Below, piece after piece: positions 9,150 to 18,353 of a stretch of DNA of 64,000 bases (within the stretch, counting starts at the first letter, position 1; each line of letters starts with the position of its first letter). The stretch comes from Lachnospiraceae bacterium (GTDB taxonomy: Bacteria; Bacillota; Clostridia; Lachnospirales; Lachnospiraceae): the NCBI GenBank assembly GCA_017622875.1, contig JAGAQG010000046.1, forward strand, positions 1 to 64,000. The letters are read 5' to 3'. The notes beneath the pieces are model-generated. The model was not told the DNA's origin. It was given only the letters and a program-made list of their open reading frames with translations, and searched no databases. The translations under genes and the position numbers were made by a program.

Positions 9150-12100
9150 TTATTCTTTTTCCAGATTTTTAAATGCTGTAGAAAGCATTAATTTAATTCG
9201 GTTCAGCTGATTTACTTCACTTGCGCCCGGATCATAGTCGATGGCAACGATATTTGCCTGTGGATACTTGGAGCGAAGTGACTTAATAACACCTTTACCA
9301 ACAATATGGTTTGGAAGACAAGCAAACGGCTGAGTACAAATAATATTTGGTGTACCGTTTTCGATAAGTTCTAACATTTCACCAGTCAAGAACCATCCCT
9401 CACCAGTCTGGTTACCCTGAGAAACGAATTCGTCAGCCATATGTGCCATATGATCGATATCTCCCTGAGGAATGAAATGCTTACTCTTTTCCAGTGCCTT
9501 ACGGGCTGGTTTTCGAAGGGTTTCAATGAACCAGATACCGATACGTCCTACTGTCTTTGTGGATTTCTTCTTACCAAACTTGGAAACTTTATATTCGCCA
9601 TTTTTGAAGCAGTAGAGCAGGAAGTCTAAAAGGTCAGGCATGACAGCTTCAGCGCCCTCTGCTTCCAGTAAATCTACCAGATCATTGTTTGCAACCGGAG
9701 AGAATTTTACGAGAATTTCTCCAACGATACCAACCTTTGGTTTCTTCACATTTTTTCTTGGCAGTTCGTCAAATTCGCGAATGATATCTTCACACATTCT
9801 CTTGAATTTGAATGGGTTCGGGAAACCTTTGGAACAAAATTCAATACAGCGGCGTTTCCATTTTTCGTGCAGCGCATTTGCGGAGCCTGGAACAGCTTCG
9901 TAAGGTCTTGTTGCATAAAGAACACGCATGAAAATATCACCAAATACTGCACCAAACACACCGCGGACAGCCAGTGGAAGGTTAATTTTAAATCCAGGAT
10001 TTGCTTCCAGACCACTTAAGTTGACGGAAATTACCGGAACTTCAGGATGTCCTGCCTTTTCCAATGCACGTCTGATAAATGCAATGTAGTTTGTTGCACG
10101 ACAGCCGCCTCCTGTCTGGGAAATTAAAAGGGCAGTTCTGGAAACATCATATTTACCTGACATTAATGCATTCATCAACTGACCAACAACGATCAGGGAA
10201 GGGTAGCACGCATCATTGTTTACATATTTTAATCCCATGTCGAGAGATTCTTTTTTCTTATCCGGAAGAACTACCAAATCATAGCCGGCGGCTCTGAATG
10301 CCGGTTCCAGAATTTCGAAATGAATCGGGCTCATATTTGGACAAAGGATTGTATAATTCTTTCTCATTTCCTCTGTGAAAACAACACGTTCATAAGCAGA
10401 GGTTTTGATGGTTCTGCAGATATTCTGTTTTTCACGTACCTTGATGGCAGCGATAAGAGAACGGATACGGATTCTTGCAGCTCCCAGATTATTTACCTCG
10501 TCAATCTTCAAACAAGTATAAATTTTACCGGAGTCTCCTAAAATATCGTTTACCTGATCAGTCGTAACTGCATCCAGACCGCAGCCGAAAGAGTTTAACT
10601 GAATAAGATCAAGGTCATCTCTGGTTTTTACGAAGTTTGCAGCAGCGTAAAGTCTGGAATGATACATCCACTGATCCATAACAAGAAGAGGTCTTTCCAC
10701 TTTGTGCAAGTGAGAAACAGAATCTTCTGTCAGAACCGCAATATTATAGGAGTTGATCAGCTCCGGAATACCATGATTGATTTCTTCATCCAGATGATAT
10801 GGACGGCCGGCAAGAACAATACCGCGGATATGGTTTTCTTCCATATATTTTAATGTTTCTTCCCCTTTTCTGCGGATGTCTGCACGTTCTCTGGCCATTT
10901 CTTTCCAGGCTTCTTCTGCAGCTAAGGCTACCTGATCAGCAGAAAGATTAAATTCCGGAGTGGTAAATTCTTCAACCAGTCGGTTCGTGATGATTTCCAT
11001 GCTTTCAAAAGAAAGGAATTGATTCATGAACTTAATATCCGGATTATTTAAGCCTTCTACGTTGTTTTTAATATTTTCAGCGTAAGAAGTAACGATTGGA
11101 CAGTTGTAGTGGTTGCCTGCATCTGGGAATTCCTTACGTTCAAATGCGACACATGGATAGAAAATGAATTTCACCCCTTCACGAAGAAGCCATTCAATGT
11201 GTCCATGAGCTAATTTTGCCGGGTAGCATTCAGATTCACTAGGAATGGATTCGATACCCATTTCATAAATCTTATGAGTAGAAGCAGGAGAGAGCACCAC
11301 GCGGAATCCAAGTTTTGTAAAGAAGGTGTGCCAGAACGGATAGTTCTCGTACATATTCAGTACACGTGGAATACCAACTGTACCTTTTGTCGCTTCCTCT
11401 TCAGATAATGATTCATAACCAAAAAGACGTTCACGTTTATATTCGAAAAGGTTTGGTACATTGTTTGCGTTCTTTTCTTTTCCAAGACCACGTTCACAAC
11501 GGTTACCGGAAACATAGGAACGTCCGCCAGTAAATTTGTTGATGGTCAATCGGCAGTTGTTTGTACAGCCTCGACATTTGGTCATTTTTGTAGTGAACTG
11601 CAGATTTAAGATCTCATCCATTGGCAGCATGGAAGTTTTTCTGCCTTCATGACGTTCCCTTGCAATCAGAGCAGCACCGAAGGCACCCATGATGCCTGCA
11701 ATGTCAGGACGGATCGCTTCACAGTTGGCAATCTTTTCAAAGCTTCGAAGCACCGCATCATTGTAGAAGGTACCACCCTGAACGACGATATTTTCTCCAA
11801 GTTCTGTGGCATCAGAAACTTTGATTACTTTAAACAATGCATTTTTAATAACTGAATAAGCAAGACCAGCGGAAATATCAGCAACACTTGCGCCTTCCTT
11901 CTGGGCCTGTTTTACTTTTGAATTCATAAATACTGTACAGCGTGTACCTAAATCGATTGGATGCTCTGCAAAAAGAGCTGCTTTTGCGAAATCTTGTACA
12001 GAGTAGTTCAATGATTTTGCAAATGTCTCGATAAAGGAACCGCAGCCAGAAGAGCAGGCTTCATTTAACTGTACATTGTCAATGGTACGGTCTTTGATAC

Positions 12101-13394
12101 GAATACATTTCATATCCTGACCACCAATATCCAAGATGCAGTCTACCTGAGGATTAAAGAAGGCTGCTGCATAATAATGAGATACTGTTTCAACCTCTCC
12201 TTCATCCAGCTGCAGCGCAGATTTAATCAAAGCTTCACCGTAACCAGTAGAGCAGGAGTAAGCAATTTTTGCGTTCTTTGGAAGTAACTGATGAATTTCC
12301 TTCATAGCACGGATGGTTGTATAAAGCGGGCTTCCGTTATTATTTGAATAGAAGGAATAAAGTAAGGAACCATCCTCCGCAACCAGAGCGACTTTTGTGG
12401 TAGTGGAACCTGCATCAATACCGAGGTAGCAGTTTCCTTCATAAGATGCAAGTTCACGTGTATGTACTTTGTGCTGTGCATGACGCGCAGTAAAATCTTC
12501 ATATGCCTTTTCTGTAGCAAAGAGAGGTTCCATACGGTCTACTTCGAAATCCAGATGAATATGAGCTTCCAGACGTTTTCTCATATGAGATACGGAAACG
12601 GAAGTTTCACATTTACTGTTCATAGCAGAGCCTGCCGCTGCAAAAAGATGAGAATGTGTCGGTGTAATGGCATGCTCATCATCAAGTTTTAAAGTTCTGA
12701 TAAAAGCCTGTTTTAATTCAGATAAGAAATGTAATGGACCGCCAAGAAAGGCTACATGTCCACGGATTGGTTTACCGCAGGCAAGACCGGAAATGGTCTG
12801 GTTTACCACTGCCTGGAAAATAGAGGCAGCAAGGTCTTCTCTGGTAGCACCTTCATTAATCAATGGCTGAATGTCGGACTTTGCAAATACGCCACAGCGA
12901 GCTGCGATTGTGTAAAGTGAGCGATAATCTTTTGCCAGTGTATTTAGACCCGAAGCATCTGTCTGAAGAAGAGAAGCCATCTGGTCAATAAAGGAACCTG
13001 TACCACCGGCACAGATACCATTCATACGCTGTTCTACATTTCCGCCTTCAAAATAGATGATCTTAGCGTCTTCACCGCCAAGTTCAATAGCAACATCCGT
13101 TTTCGGTTCGTAGGTGTTTAAAGCTGTGGCAACAGCAATAACCTCCTGTACGAATGGAACTTCCAGATGATTTGCCAGTGTCAGACCGCCAGAGCCTGTA
13201 ATAACAGGATAAACACGAAGAGTCCCAAGGGCGTTTTCCGCTTTTTCTAAAAGCTCTGCCAATGTTTCCTGAATGTTTGCGAAATGTCTCTGGTAATCTG
13301 AGAATATAATTTCATTATTGTCGTTTAATACCGCGATTTTTACAGTCGTTGAACCAATGTCAATACCCAAGCGATATATCATTTGTTCGTTCAT
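9150..13394 (-). CDS. Fused acyl-CoA dehydratase activase (HgdC/BadF-type) with DUF2229 and HgdB-like regions
   Basis: 1414 residues. Two ASKHA-type ATPase domains occur in tandem: the first begins at [10 protein letters not shown] (about residue 10) and the second at [10 protein letters not shown] (about 325). Each has an Fe-S-type CGSF or [10 protein letters not shown] segment. These are 2-hydroxyacyl-CoA dehydratase activators, which use ATP to drive electron transfer. A DUF2229-type region (about 650-880) and a long C-terminal region with many conserved Cys follow. Such giant fusions are widespread in Clostridia; the substrate is not known. AAGGAG precedes the ATG by 6 bases. No dehydratase subunits lie next to it. 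Confidence 0.88.
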   Translation of the reverse strand: MNEQMIYRLGIDIGSTTVKIAVLNDNNEIIFSDYQRHFANIQETLAELLEKAENALGTLRVYPVITGSGGLTLANHLEVPFVQEVIAVATALNTYEPKTDVAIELGGEDAKIIYFEGGNVEQRMNGICAGGTGSFIDQMASLLQTDASGLNTLAKDYRSLYTIAARCGVFAKSDIQPLINEGATREDLAASIFQAVVNQTISGLACGKPIRGHVAFLGGPLHFLSELKQAFIRTLKLDDEHAITPTHSHLFAAAGSAMNSKCETSVSVSHMRKRLEAHIHLDFEVDRMEPLFATEKAYEDFTARHAQHKVHTRELASYEGNCYLGIDAGSTTTKVALVAEDGSLLYSFYSNNNGSPLYTTIRAMKEIHQLLPKNAKIAYSCSTGYGEALIKSALQLDEGEVETVSHYYAAAFFNPQVDCILDIGGQDMKCIRIKDRTIDNVQLNEACSSGCGSFIETFAKSLNYSVQDFAKAALFAEHPIDLGTRCTVFMNSKVKQAQKEGASVADISAGLAYSVIKNALFKVIKVSDATELGENIVVQGGTFYNDAVLRSFEKIANCEAIRPDIAGIMGAFGAALIARERHEGRKTSMLPMDEILNLQFTTKMTKCRGCTNNCRLTINKFTGGRSYVSGNRCERGLGKEKNANNVPNLFEYKRERLFGYESLSEEEATKGTVGIPRVLNMYENYPFWHTFFTKLGFRVVLSPASTHKIYEMGIESIPSESECYPAKLAHGHIEWLLREGVKFIFYPCVAFERKEFPDAGNHYNCPIVTSYAENIKNNVEGLNNPDIKFMNQFLSFESMEIITNRLVEEFTTPEFNLSADQVALAAEEAWKEMARERADIRRKGEETLKYMEENHIRGIVLAGRPYHLDEEINHGIPELINSYNIAVLTEDSVSHLHKVERPLLVMDQWMYHSRLYAAANFVKTRDDLDLIQLNSFGCGLDAVTTDQVNDILGDSGKIYTCLKIDEVNNLGAARIRIRSLIAAIKVREKQNICRTIKTSAYERVVFTEEMRKNYTILCPNMSPIHFEILEPAFRAAGYDLVVLPDKKKESLDMGLKYVNNDACYPSLIVVGQLMNALMSGKYDVSRTALLISQTGGGCRATNYIAFIRRALEKAGHPEVPVISVNLSGLEANPGFKINLPLAVRGVFGAVFGDIFMRVLYATRPYEAVPGSANALHEKWKRRCIEFCSKGFPNPFKFKRMCEDIIREFDELPRKNVKKPKVGIVGEILVKFSPVANNDLVDLLEAEGAEAVMPDLLDFLLYCFKNGEYKVSKFGKKKSTKTVGRIGIWFIETLRKPARKALEKSKHFIPQGDIDHMAHMADEFVSQGNQTGEGWFLTGEMLELIENGTPNIICTQPFACLPNHIVGKGVIKSLRSKYPQANIVAIDYDPGASEVNQLNRIKLMLSTAFKNLEKE

Positions 13395-13532
13395 AATATT
13401 CTCCTTTGAAATAAGACGTAGTTTTTAAAACTATGTACAATTATCCAATGATATTTTAGACCCATTATCTCGAAAAATCAAACTATTTTTTGTAAAAGAA
13501 TTATAAAAAAAGTATGAAGCTTTTGGAATAAC

Positions 13533-13561
13533 TGGACAAAGAGCGAGGGAAAACATATAAT
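13533..13561 (+). promoter_or_regulatory. Sigma-A type promoter for the rhomboid-like gene
   Basis: TGGACA and TATAAT are separated by 17 bases, with the -10 box 36 bases before the ATG at 13598. This is within the 203-bp intergenic region between divergent genes. Confidence 0.65.
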
Positions 13562-13597
13562 TAGACACAGATTGAAGTCTATGGAAAGGAAAAATTT

Positions 13598-14482
13598 ATG
13601 AAATTACTGAATAAACTTGAAAAAAAGTTTGGAAAATATGCGATTAAGAACTTAATGTATTACATTATTTTTCTGTATGCATTGGGATTTGTTATTTTGT
13701 TAGTGAATCCGGATATTTATTATAACTGGTTATCATTAAATGCGCCAGCCATTCTTAGCGGACAAATCTGGAGAATATTTACCTATATCATTTATCCGCC
13801 GAACGGCAATTTGATTACGATTTTGATTTCCCTGTATTTTTATTATACGGTGGGAACATTGTTAGAAAGACAGTGGGGAACTTTTAGATTTAATCTGTAT
13901 TTCTTTACTGGAGTTTTATTACATGCCATTGCAGCAATTTTCATTTACCTTGTGTGGGGCATGGTGCTTGAAATGGGAACTTATTATCTGAATCTGTCTA
14001 TGTTCTTTGCATTTGCAGCCATGTTCCCTAATATGCAGGTACTTTTCATGTGGATTATTCCGATTAAGATGAAATGGCTTGCAATCATTGATGGTATCTA
14101 TTTTGGAGTAACGATTGTGGCAGGATTATTCTCCGAACATCTTTCTTTAGGTATGATGCAGAGATTGTATAGCTTTGGAATCATTGCAAATAAGGCTTAT
14201 GCCGTGATGGCGCTGGTATCGCTTTTGAACTTCTTAATTTATGCATCTACATTTAGAAGCGTACAGAGGATGACACCAAAAGAAGTTTACAGACGTAAAT
14301 CTTATGAGCATAAGGTTGCGCAGGCGCAGGCAGCGAAAAATGCACCGAGACATAAATGTGCGATCTGTGGAAGAACAGAAAAGGAATTTCCAGATTTGGA
14401 ATTCAGATATTGTTCAAAATGTGAGGGCAATTATGAATATTGTCAGGATCACTTATTTACCCATGAACATGTAAAAAAATAA
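13598..14482 (+). CDS. Rhomboid-like membrane protein with C-terminal zinc-binding motif
   Basis: 294 residues with about six transmembrane helices in a rhomboid/derlin-like arrangement (SGQIWRIFTYIIYP and LERQWGTFRFNLYF resemble the L1 region). The catalytic GxSG serine motif of rhomboid proteases is not present in the expected helix (YLNLSMFFAFA), so it is probably a pseudoprotease. The soluble tail from about residue 245 has CAICG and YCSKC and then CQDH with further His residues, consistent with zinc binding. GGAAAGG lies upstream of the ATG. The gene stands alone between a promoter and a terminator. Confidence 0.7.
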   Translation: MKLLNKLEKKFGKYAIKNLMYYIIFLYALGFVILLVNPDIYYNWLSLNAPAILSGQIWRIFTYIIYPPNGNLITILISLYFYYTVGTLLERQWGTFRFNLYFFTGVLLHAIAAIFIYLVWGMVLEMGTYYLNLSMFFAFAAMFPNMQVLFMWIIPIKMKWLAIIDGIYFGVTIVAGLFSEHLSLGMMQRLYSFGIIANKAYAVMALVSLLNFLIYASTFRSVQRMTPKEVYRRKSYEHKVAQAQAAKNAPRHKCAICGRTEKEFPDLEFRYCSKCEGNYEYCQDHLFTHEHVKK

Positions 14483-14501
14483 TCGAAATGTAATTAAAAG
14501 G

Positions 14502-14531
14502 AGGGATGCTGAAGGAAAGTTCAGCATCCCT
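14502..14531 (+). terminator. Hairpin terminator between rhomboid-like gene and cotJC
   Basis: AGGGATGCTGAA pairs perfectly with TTCAGCATCCCT over a GGAAAG loop. It lies between convergent genes and could end transcription from both sides, although a T tract is weak on either strand. Confidence 0.65.
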
Positions 14532-14553
14532 AATTCAATGGCTGTTCAGACCG

Positions 14554-14981
14554 TTAGCAGGTTGTTGTAGTGTCAAATTCAGGGTTCATAATATAGAAGT
14601 TATTGCTGTCCAGGTTATCTTGAACAATGCGCAGAGCTTCACCGAAGCGCTGGAAATGAACAATTTCGCGGGCTCTTAAGAAGCGGATTGGGTCACAGAT
14701 TTCAGGGTCATGAATGGCACGAAGGATATTGTCATAAGTGGTTCTGGCTTTCTGTTCTGCTGCAAGGTCCTCCGTCAGGTCAGTGATTGGATCACCCTTT
14801 GATTGGAAGAAAGTGGCTGTGAACGGTGTGCCGCCTGCCGCTTGAGGCCAAAGTGCAAGTGTATGGTCAACATAGTATTTGTCAAAGCCGGATGCTTTGA
14901 TTTCTTCCATACTAAGATCTTTGGTGAGCTGGTAGATAATAGCACAGATCATTTCCATGTGAGCGAGTTCATCTGAACCGA
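14554..14981 (-). pseudogene. cotJC: cotJC, C-terminal part, separated by the prophage
   Basis: The reading frame up to about 14981 encodes the C-terminal two thirds of a CotJC-type spore coat protein of the manganese catalase family: ELAHMEMI, then PFTATFFQSKGDPITDL and AEQKARTTYDNI, ending at TAA (14554). Upstream of GSDELAH the frame leaves the family at the attL core. The missing N-terminus is found 39 kb away at 54095-54289 on the same strand. Joining the two at the shared core restores the sequence DIG(T/S)(E/D)ELAHMEM in frame. In the present configuration neither half can make the protein. Confidence 0.92.
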
Positions 14982-14993
14982 CACGCTATACAT
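14968..14993. other. attL: prophage left junction
   Basis: The core TTCATCTGAACCGA (14968-14981) matches the core at the other end of the prophage at 12 of 14 positions. The phage-side arm ACACGCTATACAT (14981-14993) is the reverse complement of the phage-side arm at 54073-54085. This geometry is typical of serine integrase sites. Confidence 0.85.
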
Positions 14994-14998
14994 AAAGG

Positions 14999-15021
14999 AA
15001 AAGCCCCAGAAATGGGGCTTA
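14999..15021 (-). terminator. Terminator of the recombinase gene
   Basis: AAGCCCC and GGGGCTT pair over an AGAAAT loop at 15001-15020, and the recombinase stop codon overlaps the stem. The hairpin lies between the recombinase frame and attL. Confidence 0.7.
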
Positions 15022-16596
15022 TTTTAGTTTAGGATATATCCGGATTGTGAAATTGTCAATGTGTCCTCGATTTTCAGGGGTCTTTTCGTATTCTATATGA
15101 TCAATAACTTCTTTGAGCAGGTCATTTCTGCCTGCGGCAGATTCGATAGAATAGTAGCAGTCCACGATGCTCTGCATTTTCGGCACCAGAGAGAGCTTTT
15201 TTTCTGATGAATCAATCAATTCCTGCAGCTTAACATTTAAAGTGTTTAACTGCAGTCTGACGGACTCCATTTCTTGTTTTACTGTGGAATTTCTTTTCAG
15301 AAACATTTCTTCAGAATAAATTCCACGTTCCAAAAGATTATAGGTATTTTCATACTGCTTTTCCAATTCGCTTAATTCTTTTTGCAGGACCTCGATATTC
15401 GCTTCATAGTGCGATTTTTCCTCGATTTCCGAGGAAATCTCTTCTGGAGAGATTTGGTAGTCTGAAATCCAAATTTTGAGGGCATCCAGTACACGTTTTT
15501 CAAGAATATACTGGTATGATGCGACAGTTTTGCATCCTCGTGTTGGACAAAGAATGGACGGAGGCATTTTTACATCTGGTTTACGTCGCATTTGCTTGCC
15601 GCAGCAAGAACAATACACTAGGCCGGAGAGAGGATTTTGCAGATCTTTATTTCTGTTTAAGGAAGAATTGGAACGTCCACGGGTATATTTCTGTACACGG
15701 TCAAACTGTTCTTCAGAAACAAGCGGTTCATGAAGACCTTTGTACTTTTTACAATCTGCATCACGTGGCCTGGTTATAGTTTCATGTCCATTTATTACCT
15801 GCTTTACACATTTGCGTTTACCGTCAACGATATATCCTTTATAAACTTCGTTGACCATAATTGTTGTAACCATTTCCGGAGTCCAGAGCTTCCCGTTTTT
15901 ACGATATCCATGTTCGTTCAAATAGTCGGCAATTTTTGTGCGCCCCAATCTTTGGCCATTTTCGTCACCGGTATCTGCAAGTTTGAAGATAAGCTGCACA
16001 ACTTTGCCTTCTTCCGGAATGATTTCCAATGAAAATCCCTTTTGTTTTTTTAATTTTATTTTTTTGTATCCATATGGAGCAATAGATCCAACAAACTTAC
16101 CTTCGGAACGTGATGCGTGAGAACCACGTATTAAACGACGTTTGATGGTAGCATATTCGCGACGACTCATAAATAAACCGAATTCGAAATATTCTTCATC
16201 ATATTCGTTCTCCGGATCATAAATTTTATTTGGAGTAACAATTTTTGTGCCAGAATATTTAAAAGTTTTTGCGACCAATCCCTGATCAGAAGTATCACCA
16301 CGTGAGAGACGTTCAACCTCAACAACGAGAACACCATCGTATTCACCGGTTTCTACCAACTGAAGAAGACGTTGCATCTTTGGTCGTGCTGCGATTGTGT
16401 CTCCGGAAACAATTTCCTCAAGTATGATTGTGACATTGATCCTCAAGTGTTTTGCAAGGGCCTGTAGGAGTTTGAAATGCCTGGTAAGCGTATCACCTTC
16501 TCCGCGCTGTTCGGCTTCCAGGTCTTTGCGGCTCTTACGTAGGTACATAATATAGTTACCAATACCATAGAGCAACTGCATGCCTTCATATAACAT
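15019..16596 (-). CDS. Large serine recombinase (phage integrase)
   Basis: About 525 residues. The N-terminal resolvase/invertase catalytic domain starts at MYLRKSRKD with the catalytic Ser of the YLRKSR motif; the partner Arg is in VEVERLSRGD. A recombinase domain (YGYKKIKL onward, about 170-270) and a zinc ribbon with CSCCGKQ and CPTRGC follow, then a coiled coil (about 390-470), as in phiC31-type integrases. The start at 16596 is preceded by AAAGGA with 8-base spacing. It sits 26 bp from attL and is the enzyme expected to insert and excise the prophage at cotJC. Its leader can form a terminator (see 16638-16766). Confidence 0.93.
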   Translation of the reverse strand: MLYEGMQLLYGIGNYIMYLRKSRKDLEAEQRGEGDTLTRHFKLLQALAKHLRINVTIILEEIVSGDTIAARPKMQRLLQLVETGEYDGVLVVEVERLSRGDTSDQGLVAKTFKYSGTKIVTPNKIYDPENEYDEEYFEFGLFMSRREYATIKRRLIRGSHASRSEGKFVGSIAPYGYKKIKLKKQKGFSLEIIPEEGKVVQLIFKLADTGDENGQRLGRTKIADYLNEHGYRKNGKLWTPEMVTTIMVNEVYKGYIVDGKRKCVKQVINGHETITRPRDADCKKYKGLHEPLVSEEQFDRVQKYTRGRSNSSLNRNKDLQNPLSGLVYCSCCGKQMRRKPDVKMPPSILCPTRGCKTVASYQYILEKRVLDALKIWISDYQISPEEISSEIEEKSHYEANIEVLQKELSELEKQYENTYNLLERGIYSEEMFLKRNSTVKQEMESVRLQLNTLNVKLQELIDSSEKKLSLVPKMQSIVDCYYSIESAAGRNDLLKEVIDHIEYEKTPENRGHIDNFTIRIYPKLK

Positions 16597-16637
16597 CTGC
16601 ATCATCCTTTCTTTGTAACTTATGAAATTTTGGGTAC

Positions 16638-16766
16638 AAAAAAGACACCTGCTTGCAAAAACAGGTGTCGGATGATACAATATATTTGCGTTGGTATTGT
16701 ATCTGGGCACCTGCCCAAGCAGTATCTATAAGAATCGTCTCTGTTGGTAGCAGGGGCGATTTTTAT
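16638..16766 (-). ncRNA. Structured leader of the recombinase gene with mutually exclusive terminator and antiterminator
   Basis: Read on the minus strand, GACACCTG and CAGGTGTC (plus coordinates 16669-16662 and 16651-16644) form an 8-bp stem followed by six T residues, a good terminator about 40 bases before the recombinase start. The same bases can instead pair with earlier ones in a nested three-part helix: 16716-16722 with 16649-16655, 16708-16713 with 16662-16667, and 16696-16703 with 16674-16681. The two folds exclude each other. A further hairpin at 16732-16762 lies upstream. The pairings are visible; a regulatory role is inference, and no known RNA family was recognised. Confidence 0.6.
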
Positions 16767-16769
16767 TAT

Positions 16770-17714
16770 TTATTGTTTTTTGTTAAAAACAAATTTGAAA
16801 TTGGATCCAAGCCAAGCATTGTCTTTATAATATAATTCGATTGTCTTCCAATCGGAAGGAACTTCAAGCCCAAGATATCCATTCAGCTTTTTGCCAGGAG
16901 CTATGGAACCGTCAAGTTGTTGAGCGTTAACATCAATTAGAGCCATAAAAGCATTTGAACTATAGTTAAGTTTATAGTCATCGCAGTAAGCTTCGAAACT
17001 TGCCATGCTGCTAATAGTGATTTCTTCGTCGGAATTATTAACAATTTCAAGATTGAGAAAAACAAAGGTTTTTCCAGCTTCAGGAGTTGACCATTCGGTT
17101 CCGGAAGATTGTTTACACTCCGTAACTGATACTTGAACATTGTTATATTCTGCGATTTCTCCAAGGGAAAATGATTTAATGCTATCTGTGACGGTAGCTG
17201 TTTCTTGGATTTCCGAGACATCTGAGGAATCTGCTGTCTCGGAAGAAACTGGAGTAACATTTTTCACTTCTTCATCGCTTCCACAAGATCCAACAATTAC
17301 GACAAAGACAAACAAAGCCCCAACTACTGCTAGTAATGTTTTTAAAATACCATGTTTTTTCTTAGGTCTACTATCACCCTTGAATTTGGCACGAGGTGCG
17401 GTTTTATAATAATCCGTAACTATCTTTTTTGCTTCTGCTTTTGAAATCTTTTTTATAGAAGCATATTCTTCCGCTGCATAGGTTGGAAATTCGGGATACT
17501 TTTTATAAAGCTTAGATAGTAATAACAAGTCAATATTATTGTTATTACTATAGGAGCTTTCAAAACTATTGTGTTCAGTACTTTTGCTATTCGATTCAGA
17601 ATTTGTTCCATTGGTACTTTTTAAGATTTCTTCAATGGGGCATCCGCAATTGGGGCAGCAGGAAGCCTTGTCGGAAACTTCTTTGCCGCATTCGGTACAT
17701 TTAATTAGTGCCAT
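16770..17714 (-). CDS. Zinc-ribbon membrane protein with DUF4352 domain
   Basis: 314 residues. The N-terminus is a zinc ribbon (CTECGKEVSDKASCCPNCGCPI), then a Ser/Asn-rich linker and a short helical domain (about 55-100). A single transmembrane helix follows (about 123-145, TLLAVVGALFVFVVIVGSCG), and then an exposed DUF4352/telokin-like beta sandwich (about 180-310). The protein sits between the integrase and the regulators, where phages often carry lysogenic-conversion genes, so it may act at the cell surface of the lysogen. The start has AAGGAG upstream. The function is unknown. Confidence 0.75.
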   Translation of the reverse strand: MALIKCTECGKEVSDKASCCPNCGCPIEEILKSTNGTNSESNSKSTEHNSFESSYSNNNNIDLLLLSKLYKKYPEFPTYAAEEYASIKKISKAEAKKIVTDYYKTAPRAKFKGDSRPKKKHGILKTLLAVVGALFVFVVIVGSCGSDEEVKNVTPVSSETADSSDVSEIQETATVTDSIKSFSLGEIAEYNNVQVSVTECKQSSGTEWSTPEAGKTFVFLNLEIVNNSDEEITISSMASFEAYCDDYKLNYSSNAFMALIDVNAQQLDGSIAPGKKLNGYLGLEVPSDWKTIELYYKDNAWLGSNFKFVFNKKQ

Positions 17715-17789
17715 AATAAATTCTCCTTTGTTTTAATTAGTGATTTTGTATTTTAAGACTCACTTCCAATATCCTTAAAATCAAATATT

Positions 17790-17805
17790 GTTGCACAGGT
17801 GCAAC
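17790..17805. promoter_or_regulatory. Palindromic operator between divergent phage genes
   Basis: GTTGCAC-AG-GTGCAAC is a perfect dyad with 7-base arms in the 143-bp gap between the DUF4352 gene (minus) and the small XRE gene (plus). It is a probable binding site for one of the phage regulators; which one is unknown. Confidence 0.5.
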
Positions 17806-17857
17806 TTTGTAAAACTTTCCAGTAGAATTCAATAATTAAATATTATAAAATACCAAT

Positions 17858-18055
17858 ATGAAGATTCTACTGGGCGATATCATGTATGAGAGAAATCTAA
17901 CAGCCCGGCAAGTCGAAATCATGACTGGTGTTTCAAAATCCACTGTGAGCCGGATTGCGAATAATCAGATTATTCCACGACTTGACACTCTGGAAGAACT
18001 TGCCAAAGGGCTAAATATTAAAATTTCTGACCTATATGAATCTGATTTTCAATAA
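17858..18055 (+). CDS. Small XRE/Cro-type helix-turn-helix regulator
   Basis: 65 residues, almost entirely one HTH domain: LTARQVEIMTGVSKSTVSRIANNQ is the helix-turn-helix with the typical TGVSKSTVSRI turn and recognition helix. It resembles the Cro/C1-type regulators of Firmicute elements (YozG-like). The ribosome binding site is weak (an AATATG context), and the gene may be leaderless or poorly translated. It diverges from the DUF4352 gene across the dyad at 17790-17805, so it is likely to control that region. Confidence 0.75.
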   Translation: MKILLGDIMYERNLTARQVEIMTGVSKSTVSRIANNQIIPRLDTLEELAKGLNIKISDLYESDFQ

Positions 18056-18056
18056 G

Positions 18057-18074
18057 TGTCCCAGTTCTGGGACA
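18057..18074. repeat. Palindrome after the small XRE gene
   Basis: TGTCCCAG-TT-CTGGGACA has perfect 8-base arms and begins just after the stop codon. Without a T tract it is not a clear terminator; it may be an operator or an RNA stability element. Confidence 0.4.
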
Positions 18075-18201
18075 AATTCCAAATTCCTGTAAGTTCATTA
18101 ATTTCCACTCGTATTCTTTATATAAGACAAATGCGAATAATTGTCAGATTTATTCTTGAAATTACCAAATTCTTATAGTATATTAAATACAAGAAAGAAA
18201 T

Positions 18202-18215
18202 CGAACAAATGTTCG
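18202..18215 (+). promoter_or_regulatory. LexA (SOS) box
   Basis: CGAACAAATGTTCG matches the Gram-positive LexA/DinR consensus CGAAC-N4-GTTCG at every fixed position. It lies 22 bases before the ATG of the 31-residue gene at 18238, so that gene is predicted to be switched on by DNA damage. Confidence 0.75.
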
Positions 18216-18237
18216 CCAAAGAACGGAGGCGGAAACA

Positions 18238-18332
18238 TGAATTACTTAAAGGAAATAAAGGCAATGTTAAAGCAGCTTAACGAGGAAAAATTGAAGTATG
18301 TTTACTACTTTATCAAAGCCATGCTGGACTAG
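18238..18332 (+). CDS. SOS-controlled 31-residue protein
   Basis: Encodes MNYLKEIKAMLKQLNEEKLKYVYYFIKAMLD, shown here in outline only: an amphipathic charged helix followed by an aromatic helix with YVYYFI. Small proteins of this pattern occur in many clostridial phages and elements. GGAGG precedes the ATG by about 8 bases, and a perfect LexA box lies 22 bases upstream. The stop codon is inside the terminator stem shared with the convergent repressor gene. Its place beside the CI-like repressor and its SOS box suggest a part in prophage induction, which is inference. Confidence 0.65.
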
Positions 18333-18353
18333 ACGTGAGTCTAGTCTTTTTTT
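18327..18353. terminator. Bidirectional terminator between the SOS gene and the repressor
   Basis: GACTAGAC pairs with GTCTAGTC around a GTGA loop and is followed by seven T residues on the plus strand. Both convergent genes end within or next to the stem. Confidence 0.85.

Noticed and set aside
14554-14958. The 134-residue frame starting at an internal Met as a complete gene
   Set aside because: The conserved GSDELAH upstream of this Met continues the cotJC family to the att core, so it is a fragment.
16653-16835. Plus-strand reading frames through the recombinase leader
   Set aside because: No ribosome binding site or recognisable protein; the region is better explained by paired RNA segments.
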